The notes beneath the pieces were generated by a model. It saw only the letters and a list, made by a program, of their open reading frames with translations, was not told where the DNA came from and searched no databases. From a virus: a stretch of 22,964 nucleotides of DNA. Every line of letters starts with the position of its first letter. Within the stretch, counting starts at the first letter, position 1. The stretch lies in IMG/VR virus record IMGVR_UViG_3300037516_001090, positions 1-22,964 of that record, one strand, 5' to 3'. Both the position numbers and the translations under genes were made by a program. Shown piece after piece: positions 7,522 to 17,000 of this stretch.

Positions 7522-9081
7522 TTATTGATAGGTGAATACGATGTCATTCGTACTAGGTCGGATAATTTCATAAAAGTTTGTAGTTATATTAGTTCCATCT
7601 TGTGGAAAGTTTACAGCATTGAAGTTAATTTCAAATCTATCTATTTCTTTAATATCGGAAAGCGATTTCACAAGATCAGAATCACGAAGGGTTTGACCAT
7701 AGCTCCATTTAGACAAAGCAAAAAATCCATCTATTCTTCTTTGTATCTTAATTCTTAATTCGTCTTCAAATTTTCTATAAGATCTATTTAAAATAACATC
7801 AATATTTATGTCAACTGAAACTATGCGACCATCTCTTATGCAAACAAAATCAGTCATCATTTTTAAAGATTCAATATATGACTGCAAGTCAGATTTAAGT
7901 TCGCTTGAGGCTGTTTGTAAGTTATTGGCTCCATTTAAAGCTAGCACATATATGTCAACAATATTGCCAGAACATCCATAATTTCTTAAAACTGCGGTCG
8001 ATTTCCCGATCTGACCTTGATAAGGAGTCGCAAATTGATCAGATAAAGTTTTATAATCCAATCCTGTTACCGCTCTGTTTTGAGTTCTTACATAAGCTGG
8101 CAATTTGTTTTTTACATCATCGATTGTATCGCCATCATATCCAAATTCGCCTCTTGTATAATTGCTGAATGATACAGGAACGCTAAAAGATAATCCTGGA
8201 AGATTTATAATTGTTTGATTTGTAATTGTTCCGCTTACGATGTTGCCAATAGATCCACCACCTATCCTATATGTGATAGATACAATGCTTCCTTGTGATG
8301 GAATTAATCCTGCTCTATTATTCCCAAAAATTACATATGCATTATAACTAGAATCAAATTCTACTCTATATTCTCTTCTTGGTTGAGAGTCAGTAAAAAA
8401 ATCAACCTGATCCCAAATTACACCATCAACTTGAACCTTAATAGAATCATATATAATAGGCGAATCTGGAATTACGATTGTTTGACCAACTGATCCGTCG
8501 CCAACTTGTTCAAAAATAGAAGTTTTTCCTTCAAGACCTATAACGCTTGCGTTAACAACACTTCCGGCTGGAATAATTATATCTTGATCAAAAATAGGAT
8601 TATTGTTTGCGTCAGCAGGAAAAAGCTCAATGTCTATTTTGGAATTCCCAGTGCTAATGCTTAAACCAAACGGAGAAGGTATAGTAACATCAATTGCTAA
8701 TGTATTGTTTAAAGAAGCTGTCCACATTGATCTTGCTGCTATTGGAGGCTGTGGTTGAAATCCAACTAGTTTTGCAAGTCGAAAAGCATTTTCTGTTTCT
8801 GTAACTGTGTCAATAAAAATTTCATTTGAAATTTGATCCATTTTGAATGACAAAGTGTCTGCAATAAATGCCCAGTTTTCAATGAGCATAATAGCAATAG
8901 ATGACTCTACAAAATCAGAAAAATCTGTACTAAATTTTTGTTTGATAAAATCAATAAGTCGTGTTTTCATCGACCAAAAATCTTGATTTGTGTAATTTAA
9001 ACTGAATATGTTTGGAGTCGTTATGACTTGCGATTGTGTATACGGCGTAATGTCAAAGGGGCAGTTGTTAGATTGTGCCAT
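7522..9081 (-). CDS. Baseplate J/gp6-like wedge protein
   Basis: The 519-aa product carries the hallmark of Baseplate_J proteins (Mu/P2 gpJ, T4 gp6 core): the segment FGNNRAGLIPSQGS...ITYRIGGGSIGNIVSGTI at residues ~252-286. It also has an N-terminal helical part (IAIMLIENWAFIADTLSFKMDQISNE, 62-87) and a C-terminal section beginning GYDGDTIDDVKNKLPAYVRTQNRAVTGLDY (314-343). The protein dimerises to build the baseplate iris around the hub and links the gp25-like and gpI-like proteins. Its length is close to other J-type proteins with extended C-termini. The start ATG overlaps the upstream TAA by one base (TAATG) and has a very strong GGGAGG site, indicating tight coupling with the gp25-like gene. 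Confidence 0.95.
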   Translation of the reverse strand: MAQSNNCPFDITPYTQSQVITTPNIFSLNYTNQDFWSMKTRLIDFIKQKFSTDFSDFVESSIAIMLIENWAFIADTLSFKMDQISNEIFIDTVTETENAFRLAKLVGFQPQPPIAARSMWTASLNNTLAIDVTIPSPFGLSISTGNSKIDIELFPADANNNPIFDQDIIIPAGSVVNASVIGLEGKTSIFEQVGDGSVGQTIVIPDSPIIYDSIKVQVDGVIWDQVDFFTDSQPRREYRVEFDSSYNAYVIFGNNRAGLIPSQGSIVSITYRIGGGSIGNIVSGTITNQTIINLPGLSFSVPVSFSNYTRGEFGYDGDTIDDVKNKLPAYVRTQNRAVTGLDYKTLSDQFATPYQGQIGKSTAVLRNYGCSGNIVDIYVLALNGANNLQTASSELKSDLQSYIESLKMMTDFVCIRDGRIVSVDINIDVILNRSYRKFEDELRIKIQRRIDGFFALSKWSYGQTLRDSDLVKSLSDIKEIDRFEINFNAVNFPQDGTNITTNFYEIIRPSTNDIVFTYQ

Positions 9082-9503
9082 TATGATCCTCCCAAAGGTA
9101 CTTCGAGTGTTAATTCTTGAACTTGCTTGATGTCTTGTGGATCAACAAAAATTATTCTAATAAATAATATGTGTTCAATTTCTGTTTGATTATCTAAGTT
9201 ATTGATTGAACTTTTATCTATGGAAGATGTAACTTCTATGTTTTGAACAGCAATACGTGGCTCCCAACTCTTGATGGATTTTATAATCATGTTTTTGGCT
9301 TGAGTCTGCAAATATGGATCATTTGGCTCAAACAATAAAGATCTAAGAGGAGTTCCAAAATCTAAATTCATAACTCTTTCACCAGGATTTGTTAGCAATA
9401 AAACCAATATGTCTGATTTTATTTGATCAACTCCCTCTTGAGAATAAAAATATCCTCTTGGATCTTTTTTAACTGGATATGGTAAACCTTGAAATATTCG
9501 CAT
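9081..9503 (-). CDS. gp25-like baseplate wedge protein (gpW family)
   Basis: The 140-aa product, starting at MRIFQGLPYP (ATG 9501-9503), matches the T4 gp25 / P2 gpW family: a short N-terminal region with GYFYSQEGVDQIKSDILVLLLTNPGERVMNLDFGTPLR (residues ~17-55), where GERVMNLDFG is the conserved core that contacts the sheath and wedge. It nucleates sheath assembly on the baseplate. An in-frame ATG at 9590 would extend it by 29 residues into the upstream spike gene, but family length and alignment favour the later start, which leaves a four-base gap after the spike stop. It is coupled to the gp6-like gene by a TAATG junction. Confidence 0.95.
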   Translation of the reverse strand: MRIFQGLPYPVKKDPRGYFYSQEGVDQIKSDILVLLLTNPGERVMNLDFGTPLRSLLFEPNDPYLQTQAKNMIIKSIKSWEPRIAVQNIEVTSSIDKSSINNLDNQTEIEHILFIRIIFVDPQDIKQVQELTLEVPLGGS

Positions 9504-9507
9504 TTTT

Positions 9508-11673
9508 TTAACACCCAGCGCCTTTAACAAATGGAGATAATTGAAACATAGATAGCGTGCTTGCGTTTGCTGATGTGCTGGCAAAAACACGGTCGCTTAT
9601 TTTCACTGTCCCAGTGGTGTAGTCATAAACAATTATTGCCCCAAAGCACGGTTCGCTAGCTCCTTCGCCACCACATCCATCCTGACCTTGTTTTCCAGTG
9701 CAATCTTGTCCAGCCAATAAGAAAATTTGATCTTTTGCAACAAACAACTGTGCTTTCTCACTAACATTGATGTAATAATCTTTTGTTGATACAAGATTGT
9801 TTCTGCTTACAAATTCAACTTTGTCAGCAGGATTGTTGTCTATGTCGCCAACATAGGTAGCATGCGTGTCATAAGTTTGACATACATAATTACCACCAGC
9901 CCTTAAAAATATAACACCTGGTCCCGATGCCGCCTCTTGCATAAATAACTTGTGCGGACCACGAACTGTATTGTCCTTCTGTGGACATAAAATTTGTATG
10001 TATTGTTGCTGTGTTTCTTCTTGACTAAAGTTATCTTGAAATTCCATCTGTAAGCCATACCCAGTTCTGATTCGCACAAAAGCTTTTTTGGCTTTTGGAA
10101 TTGGTACGCCACCTTCCATTCTACAAGGCGCACATTGTTCAACAGATTCATCAACCATGTCAAAAGTGTGATTGCTAGTGCTTTGAAAGTGAATTCCTCT
10201 TTGAGGTCCACCAATATTAGGAGGGCAACTGGCGCAGTCTTTTTGCGATTCTGTGTGATCATTTAATTCAATTTTGTTACCACAAGCAGATAAAATACGA
10301 ATGTAATTGTTTTCACCCCTTAATGCAGCACCTTCGTCGCCAATTACTCCTTCCAAATCGTTCATTTCTATCTGGTGACCTGTTGCAGATTTCCAATAGG
10401 ATCTCCCAGCGTAATGATTATTGCATCCAAAATCAAATTCGCGATCCCATGTTGGAGCGCCTGATGGCTCTTCAACAGAATCGTCCATAACAAAAGTATG
10501 TCCAGAAATAGACATGATTTGAATGCCAGTTTGTGGCAAATCACAAATATTATTTTGTGGAGTCGAAGAACCCTTGTACGGGCGACATTCTTGACTGTGT
10601 TTAAAAAATGGATTGGCGCCAACTTGACTTCCGTAATATTTAGATTCAGGACTTCCTGTTGATGGATGTCCGCCTATAATTTTTGAATTACTTCGATTCC
10701 CTTGACAAGGAACTTCTTGTTTCTTTTTTCCAATTTCAGGACTTAAATCTTGAGTATTCGCTTCTGCTTCCGAATCTGCTTCTGATATTACTGTAAATCC
10801 ACCTCTTAATTTATCTATCTGAGAAGAATTGCTCACGCCTTCTACGCAACTTGAATCGGCATCTACTATATCTCGACCTCCACATTGTGGATTTGCCCAT
10901 TGACCTGAGTAATGCAAGTGATCGTCTTTTAACATGATCCAGTTTCCACAACTGGACATGATTTCAAATCTTTTCCATTTTCTATCACACTTTGGATCGC
11001 CATCAACCATTTTAATATAATGCTTTTCTGGCGTTTTGAATCCATAAATATTCGGATACGTAATTAGCTTTTGTGCTTCAGGATTTGAAGAAAAATCAAC
11101 TAGAGATGATAAATCATATCCATTGTAATTTTCTGTATTCCAAGGAGGTAAAACTTGAGATCCATCATTCGGTCCGACTAAATAACCTTTTCTTTTTCCT
11201 TCGTAAATTTGATAATATTCATCAATATTAAATCCAAAAGTGTGCTCGCCATCTGGACCACGATTTCTGTGCCAAGTTGTTCCAATGTAAAAAGGCGATG
11301 ATCGATTTCCATTTTCAAATAAAATGCAAACAGTAGATCCAGCAGGCGGTATCCATGTTGATCCACAATCGTCAAAACCTCCAAAATTTGAAACTGGAAA
11401 TGCCCAAGGAAGTTTTGTAACATTCATTTTTGGATTGTGAAATAACGGAGAAAAAAATCTAATTCTATTTTGCTTCCATATATCAATTGTGTCTATGCAT
11501 AAAGCTGTGTATAAACCGAACATTGACTCTGCTTGTTCTACAACCCTAGATGCTGCTGACATTTCTTGTCTTGCAATCGATTTAACAGAATATCCCAAAC
11601 CGCCAAGTTGTTGCTCTAAAGAAACTATTCTTCTTTCTAATACTTTTACTTCTTCTTGACTTGCTATAGACAT
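9508..11673 (-). CDS. Central baseplate spike protein, gp5/gpV-like
   Basis: The 721-aa product begins with a short coiled coil (residues ~5-25) and an OB-fold spike domain (about 55-140) with the marks WIPPAGSTVCILFENGN and SSPFYIGTTWH, as in gp5/gpV/VgrG base domains. After it come repeated units of the form I.I.S..G....M.D (for example IQIMSISGHTFVMDD, IRILSACGNKIELND, IHFQSTSNHTFDMVD, VRIRTGYGLQMEFQD), expected to build the beta-helical needle. No lysozyme domain is visible, unlike T4 gp5, and no PAAR tip gene follows in this window. The protein has 22 cysteines, including CASC and CAPC pairs, which is unusual. It is preceded by the hub gene and has an AAGGAAG ribosome site. Confidence 0.92.
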   Translation of the reverse strand: MSIASQEEVKVLERRIVSLEQQLGGLGYSVKSIARQEMSAASRVVEQAESMFGLYTALCIDTIDIWKQNRIRFFSPLFHNPKMNVTKLPWAFPVSNFGGFDDCGSTWIPPAGSTVCILFENGNRSSPFYIGTTWHRNRGPDGEHTFGFNIDEYYQIYEGKRKGYLVGPNDGSQVLPPWNTENYNGYDLSSLVDFSSNPEAQKLITYPNIYGFKTPEKHYIKMVDGDPKCDRKWKRFEIMSSCGNWIMLKDDHLHYSGQWANPQCGGRDIVDADSSCVEGVSNSSQIDKLRGGFTVISEADSEAEANTQDLSPEIGKKKQEVPCQGNRSNSKIIGGHPSTGSPESKYYGSQVGANPFFKHSQECRPYKGSSTPQNNICDLPQTGIQIMSISGHTFVMDDSVEEPSGAPTWDREFDFGCNNHYAGRSYWKSATGHQIEMNDLEGVIGDEGAALRGENNYIRILSACGNKIELNDHTESQKDCASCPPNIGGPQRGIHFQSTSNHTFDMVDESVEQCAPCRMEGGVPIPKAKKAFVRIRTGYGLQMEFQDNFSQEETQQQYIQILCPQKDNTVRGPHKLFMQEAASGPGVIFLRAGGNYVCQTYDTHATYVGDIDNNPADKVEFVSRNNLVSTKDYYINVSEKAQLFVAKDQIFLLAGQDCTGKQGQDGCGGEGASEPCFGAIIVYDYTTGTVKISDRVFASTSANASTLSMFQLSPFVKGAGC

Positions 11674-11682
11674 TTTCTTCCT

Positions 11683-13170
11683 TTATTCTTGATCCGAAGC
11701 AACAGTTGCTTTGGTTGCGCCATATGCATCACTATAACTTTCAGTGCCGCCACCGCCTAATGTCGAATCTGCTGGCAAGGCAATATTAGGCACAAGCATA
11801 CAGACATGCAAAGTTGTAACATAACTTCCTTCCGTAATTTGATGATTTACACCTTTTATTAGATAGTGTTTATTACTTAGCACTTGATTACAAGTTGGCT
11901 CGCTAATCCAAGTGCAATCTGTTCTTGATCCAAAAGGATTTAAAACTATAATAGAAACTTCTTTTCCTAAAAAATCAACAAGATTTGCAAAAGACGGATC
12001 TCCCATAATTTTTAATTGAGCGTCAATTGGAGAATGTGGAGTTTCAACAATATAATTTGCGTCGTATTGTGCAGAAAAAGCTTCTGCTGCTTTTGATGAT
12101 ATGTCATCAGGATTTCTAAAATGAGAGTCGTGTTGCTGTTGTGCTGGCGATGCTTGAGAGCCAGCTTTTTGAACATTTTCTGGAACTGGCTCAAGTCTTG
12201 TTCCACCGGCACTTGTTGCGCTTCCGTTAACTGCTCCTGTGCTACCCGAAGGAAACCATTTGATTGTTGGATTAAATTCTAAAACAGGAGAACAATTGCC
12301 GCCATTAACGATATAAGTTCCAAGATTATATTGACATGAAGGCTGTTCAAAAGGGCTTTCTTTTAAAACTGCTTCATAAGTGTTTGCGTCATACTGTATT
12401 AAAACACCTAAATCATTAGATGTTGTTACAGAATTCAACCAACCTCTTACAGCAGAAAGAGTATTTTGTTGATTGGCTGACCAAACGCCTAATGGACCAT
12501 CAGGTCCACCGTCTGAATTTTTAAATTGAAATTCTTTGAATCCGCCTTTTCCATCACTATCTTTTGATTCAAATCTAACACCCTTATATTTTGGTTCATA
12601 TTTTGTGAACATCTCTACAATTGCAGATTTTAAACTTCTCTTGTTGCTTTGGTCTCCAATTACAACGTCTTGAATAACATCTGGCGACTGTACTGTTGGA
12701 GCGCGAATTTTAAGTTTTAATTTGATTATTGCATTTTCGAAAGTTTGTTCAACTTCCGAAATAAAACCTGTAATTTTTGATTCTGTAATTTTATTGGCTG
12801 TCCATGTGGTTGTAACTTTTCCATAGCAATCTGTTAGTATCCAACCAAAATCTATATTTATTCCAGCAGCTTCTGTAGCGGCGTTTGTTATTGTTTTGTT
12901 TATAGCACGTATAATATCTCTATAGGCAGTTCCTCCAGAATCTATTATTTCAACATCTGCACCAAAACTGCTTGTTCCTGGTTCAAAACCATAAGTGAAA
13001 GAGCTAATTGCTGCGGCGTTTTTATAGGCTGGAGAAGATTTATTTCCCATAGTAATATCAATATCGCCTATTGTAAGTCTTACAAAAGAAGCGTATATGG
13101 CTCCAGGGTATGCTTGGAATATATCTTTTCCACAAGTATAAGTTGATAAACAATCTACTGTACATGCCAT
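11683..13170 (-). CDS. Baseplate hub protein, gp27/gpD-like
   Basis: The 495-aa product has the pattern of contractile-tail hub proteins (T4 gp27, P2 gpD, Bacillus XkdQ). The N-terminal domain contains SSPAYKNAAAISSFTYGFEPGTSSFGADVEIIDSGG (residues ~45-80). The C-terminal domain contains the characteristic IDAQLKIMGDPSFA (382-395), with VDFLGKEVSIIVLNPFG after it, as seen in many hub proteins. The trimeric hub joins the tail tube to the central spike, and its position immediately before the gp5-like gene agrees. Residues ~306-370 are a Gly/Ser/Pro/Gln-rich low-complexity linker. Nine cysteines are present, four of them near the two ends of the chain. Confidence 0.9.
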   Translation of the reverse strand: MACTVDCLSTYTCGKDIFQAYPGAIYASFVRLTIGDIDITMGNKSSPAYKNAAAISSFTYGFEPGTSSFGADVEIIDSGGTAYRDIIRAINKTITNAATEAAGINIDFGWILTDCYGKVTTTWTANKITESKITGFISEVEQTFENAIIKLKLKIRAPTVQSPDVIQDVVIGDQSNKRSLKSAIVEMFTKYEPKYKGVRFESKDSDGKGGFKEFQFKNSDGGPDGPLGVWSANQQNTLSAVRGWLNSVTTSNDLGVLIQYDANTYEAVLKESPFEQPSCQYNLGTYIVNGGNCSPVLEFNPTIKWFPSGSTGAVNGSATSAGGTRLEPVPENVQKAGSQASPAQQQHDSHFRNPDDISSKAAEAFSAQYDANYIVETPHSPIDAQLKIMGDPSFANLVDFLGKEVSIIVLNPFGSRTDCTWISEPTCNQVLSNKHYLIKGVNHQITEGSYVTTLHVCMLVPNIALPADSTLGGGGTESYSDAYGATKATVASDQE

Positions 13171-13173
13171 AAT

Positions 13174-13500
13174 TTATCCAAAAATTGAATTAGGGATTCT
13201 GATATTTAAGCCTGCTTTAAAATCATAAATATCTTTTATATTATTTGCTTCTAAAATTTTCCACCAAAAATCTGGTGTTCCATAAGCGTTTTGAGAAACT
13301 ACATCTGGTCTGTACTCAGTTCCAGATGTGACAACGTAATATTTATCATTTTGACTAATTGGAACATTTGTTTTTTTATAAGTGGAAAATGATAGAATTT
13401 TGTTTTCTGTATAATAAACAACTGTAGAACTTGAATATCTACTAGTTATTGGGACATAGCGTGTTGGTCGGATTTTTGTATATTCTATGTAGTTTGACAT
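13174..13500 (-). CDS. LysM-domain baseplate protein (gpX/gp53-like)
   Basis: The 108-aa product has a C-terminal LysM-type fold at about residues 53-104: KYYVVTSGTEYRPDVVSQNAYGTPDFWWKILEANNI and a closing LNIRIPN strand. Small LysM proteins at this position (P2 gpX, T4 gp53, adaptor LysM proteins of contractile injection systems) join the tube-end or hub region to the wedges rather than digesting cell wall. The N-terminal ~50 residues are Tyr/Ser/Thr-rich and probably extended. It lies between the tube/hub adaptor and the hub with gaps of only three or four bases. Confidence 0.9.
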   Translation of the reverse strand: MSNYIEYTKIRPTRYVPITSRYSSSTVVYYTENKILSFSTYKKTNVPISQNDKYYVVTSGTEYRPDVVSQNAYGTPDFWWKILEANNIKDIYDFKAGLNIRIPNSIFG

Positions 13501-13504
13501 GGTT

Positions 13505-14038
13505 TTAATCTGTTAAAATAGTTTCTGCTCCTGGTAAATCTGATTGATCGTAAATGACATCAAATTGCATATCTACATCTAATTTATATGGCATAAAATT
13601 TGTTTGATCCCAAGGAACGCTCGTATCAAATTTGACGCTATAGCTTTTCATAACAGCGCACAATTCGCCATCTTTTTTTAGTAGCTTCCCACATCTTAAT
13701 CTACATATTGGAGGAGGAGCATAAGGCGATCCAGATGGCTCTGTTGGATATGTGCATGATTCTATTACTCTCAAAGTATCTAATATTATGTCTTGGTCGC
13801 CATCTTGTTGAATAAAAAAGTGTGCGGTCCATGAAATTGATCTGTTTTCTGAGTTTCTATAACTTTTAAAAGGCATAGAGCGACCAATTGCATTTTCGTC
13901 TGGATAACTTGCACTTTTTGTGTCTGATATATCAGGCAAATTATTCATTACAATTGTGTAATTTTCACCTGCAAAATAAACAACTATATAACAATCTTCT
14001 ATATTTCTTAATTGACCGTTGTTAAGAGTCCCTCTCAT
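13505..14038 (-). CDS. Probable tail-tube end / hub adaptor protein
   Basis: The 177-aa product lies directly after the tape measure and before the LysM gene, where P2 and Mu-type tails carry tube-initiator or adaptor proteins. It has a tube-like beta pattern: RSISWTAHFFIQQDGDQDIILDTLRVIESC (residues ~67-96), then APPPICRLRCGKLLKKDGELCAVMKSYSVKFD (~107-138), then YKLDVDMQFDVIY near the end. The PP...L.CG.L...G.L..V...SV.FD layout is shared by LysM-adaptor and gpU-like tail proteins that close or start the tube. I infer tube-baseplate adaptor; tail terminator is the main alternative. AGAGG lies just before the start. Confidence 0.65.
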   Translation of the reverse strand: MRGTLNNGQLRNIEDCYIVVYFAGENYTIVMNNLPDISDTKSASYPDENAIGRSMPFKSYRNSENRSISWTAHFFIQQDGDQDIILDTLRVIESCTYPTEPSGSPYAPPPICRLRCGKLLKKDGELCAVMKSYSVKFDTSVPWDQTNFMPYKLDVDMQFDVIYDQSDLPGAETILTD

Positions 14039-14050
14039 TTTTAACCTCTT

Positions 14051-17000
14051 TTACATGCTAGGTGGACCCATATTCAATACGCCCTTCGCTGAACCCTGAG
14101 ATACCAAACCAATTGTATTTCTGTAAAAATTAGGAGGCGAATGACGAATTTGATTGGCAGAAGTTGAGCCTGGTTCTCCACCACTACTACTTGTAATAGT
14201 AGATGACGGTTGCAAAACACCTAACATTTTTTGGAACAGATCAACTAATTGTTGTAATTGATCTGTTTGTATTGATGTTTCATTTGCGATTTCTCCAAGT
14301 TCAGAAGATGCAATTTCAGTTTTCATAGGAGTTGTTGAGGCTTTTTCTCCAGCAACCATTGTTTCCAAGTTTGTGTTTTGAGTTCCTCCTAAAACCGTAC
14401 TAACAACTGATTCATTTTCCGGACTAGGTCCGAATGCAGTATTTGACATGCTACTAGATAAATCTGGACTAGATCCGAATACAGCATTTGACATATTACT
14501 AGTTAAATCTGGACTAGATCCGAATACAGCATTTTTTGCAATTGACATATTACTAGTTAAATCTGACATGCTGCTAGCTAAATTTCCAAGTGGCGAAGCT
14601 CCAATTAAAGATTTCCCAATTGTTGAAACAGTTGAAGCATCTGATTCTGGACTAGATCCGAATACAGCATTTGACATATTACTAGCCAAATTTCCAAGTG
14701 GTGAATTTCCAATTAAAGATTTCCCACCTTCAATCAAAGATTTAATAGGTCCGGATTCTAAAATTGATGAGAAAGACGGTAAAATGCTACTTGCCAAATC
14801 TCCAAGTGGTGAAGACCCAATTAAAGATTTTCCGCTTTTAACTATGGAAGAAAGAATTCCAGTATCTTCAGGTGGCAAAGCATCAACGGGCGGCAAAGCA
14901 CTGCCAGACAACATTCCAAGTGGCGAAGCACTCATTAAAGATTTGCCAATTGTTGAAGCAGCAAATATAAATGGAGAAAGTGCATTTGATAAAATTGAAG
15001 ATAAAAACCCTGACGGATCAAAAACACCTTCGCTCGGAGCAGAAAATTTTTCAACTTCATTAGATGGAATTACAATTTCATCTTTGTGAAGAACAGCAAG
15101 ACCAGTTTCTGATATTTGTTTGGAACCCTCAGCATATCCAACAATTGATTTTAAATTGCCCCAAGTTGCAGATCCCATTTCTGAAACTCCACCCAATACT
15201 TTTGATCCAGAAAGTTCGGTAACTCCACCTAAAGCTCTTCCAATTCCGCTTGCCGTACCTGATCCAACTTCTTGAACTCTTTTAATGTTTTCTTCTTCTG
15301 ATGAACCAAAGGCTTCTCCAACAGATTCTCCAACAGCTTTTGAAGTTTCTAATCCAGGCAGCATGGACGAAATGTAATCAGAAACGCTTTTGAATACTTC
15401 CATAAATGTATTTTGAACATAATCACCAACATATGAAATTGAATATGCAAACTCGTCATAAACTGTTTGACCCAAACCATATAAATATCCAAATGTATTG
15501 TCGTATAGAAATGGTCCTAAACCTTCTAAATATCCAAATGTATTATCATACAGAAATGGTCCTAATTCTTCTATTGAAGCCGTGAGATCTACTGCGCCTG
15601 AGACGACAGCAGATGCACCTGACGCGACAGAAGACGCAACGGTTTCTACCACTTCTCCACCTCCTCCTAACCACGAAGGAAGGTAAGAAAGAATTCTTCC
15701 AATAGTATTTTGATAAAGCCATGTGCCAAATTGCCCTAAAGCTCCAACAGTATTATCCCAAATCCAAGTTCCTGCTCCTGCTAAAGCTCCGATTGTATTA
15801 TCCCAAACCCAAGAACCTGCTCCTGCTAAAGCACCGATTGTATTATCCCAAATCAAAGTTCCAAGAGATTTAATAGAACTGAATATACTTCCAATAGAAC
15901 TGGATAGACTTCCAAAAGAACTGAATATACTTAAAAAAGAACTGAATAGACTTCCGACAGAACTAAATAGACCTCCAATAGAACTAAATATACTTCCAAT
16001 AAAACTGAATATTCTTCCTATGATCTTAAACGGAAGATAAAGAATGTCAATTATAAATCCTAATCCGGATTTTATCCTTTTAATAAATGAATCGCCAATG
16101 CCTTTGCCGAAGAAATTTAAAATTGTTTTAAATGGATAAAGGATTGCACCGACAATTCCAAATATTACAGATTTTATCATATCAGGAATAGATGAAAAGA
16201 TTCTGCCTATTCCTGATATAACATATCCCAATCCCTTGTATATCATAGCTGGTATCCCAAATATTATGTCTACTATTATGTAAAATATTGAAGAAACTAA
16301 TTTGAAAACAGTTTGAACTATTGAATAACCAACTTTCCAAATTAATTTTGGTATTGATGTCAAAACATCTAGCATAATATTACCAGCACCACTAAAATCA
16401 CCAGTAAGTAATTTTCCAACAGCAGAAAATATTTTTCCAATGTTTTTAATACCAGTTAATATTATTCTAAAAGGAAGCATTATAACATCAAATATAGTTC
16501 CAAAAACACTTGTGATGTTTCCAACTATTGAATCACCAAATCCAGCACTAAAGAAATTTAAAACTGTTTTGAATGGATAAAGGATTGCACCGATAATGCC
16601 TAACATTAAAGAAGACATCATGTCAGGTATAGACAAGAATATACTAGCTATTCCTGATATAAGATATCCCAATCCTTTAAATATCACAGCCGGTATATCA
16701 AATATGATGCTTAGTATTGTGTTAAATATTGAAGAAACCAATTTATAAACATTTTTAACTATTGAATAACCAACTTTCAAAATCAATTTTGGTATTGATG
16801 TTAAAACATCTCCAATGCTTGACGCAGCACCACTAAAATCACCACTAAATAACTTTCCAATAGCTGAAAATATTTTCCCAAAGCTTTGATACGCAGTAAG
16901 TATCAATTTAAAAGGAAGTGTCATGACATCAAAAATAATTCCAAAATAACTTGTGATGCTTCCAACAACAGAATCACCAAATCCAGCACTAAAGAAATTT

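Noticed and set aside
9504-9590. N-terminal extension of the gp25-like protein overlapping the spike gene
   Set aside because: Family alignment begins at MRIFQGLPYP, which follows the spike stop by four bases; the extra 29 residues overlap the spike C-terminus and are not needed.
14448-15089. 213-codon open frame on the plus strand opposite the tape measure
   Set aside because: It lies wholly within the repeat-rich tape measure, its translation mirrors the repeats in antisense, and it has no ribosome site; it is a shadow of the real gene.
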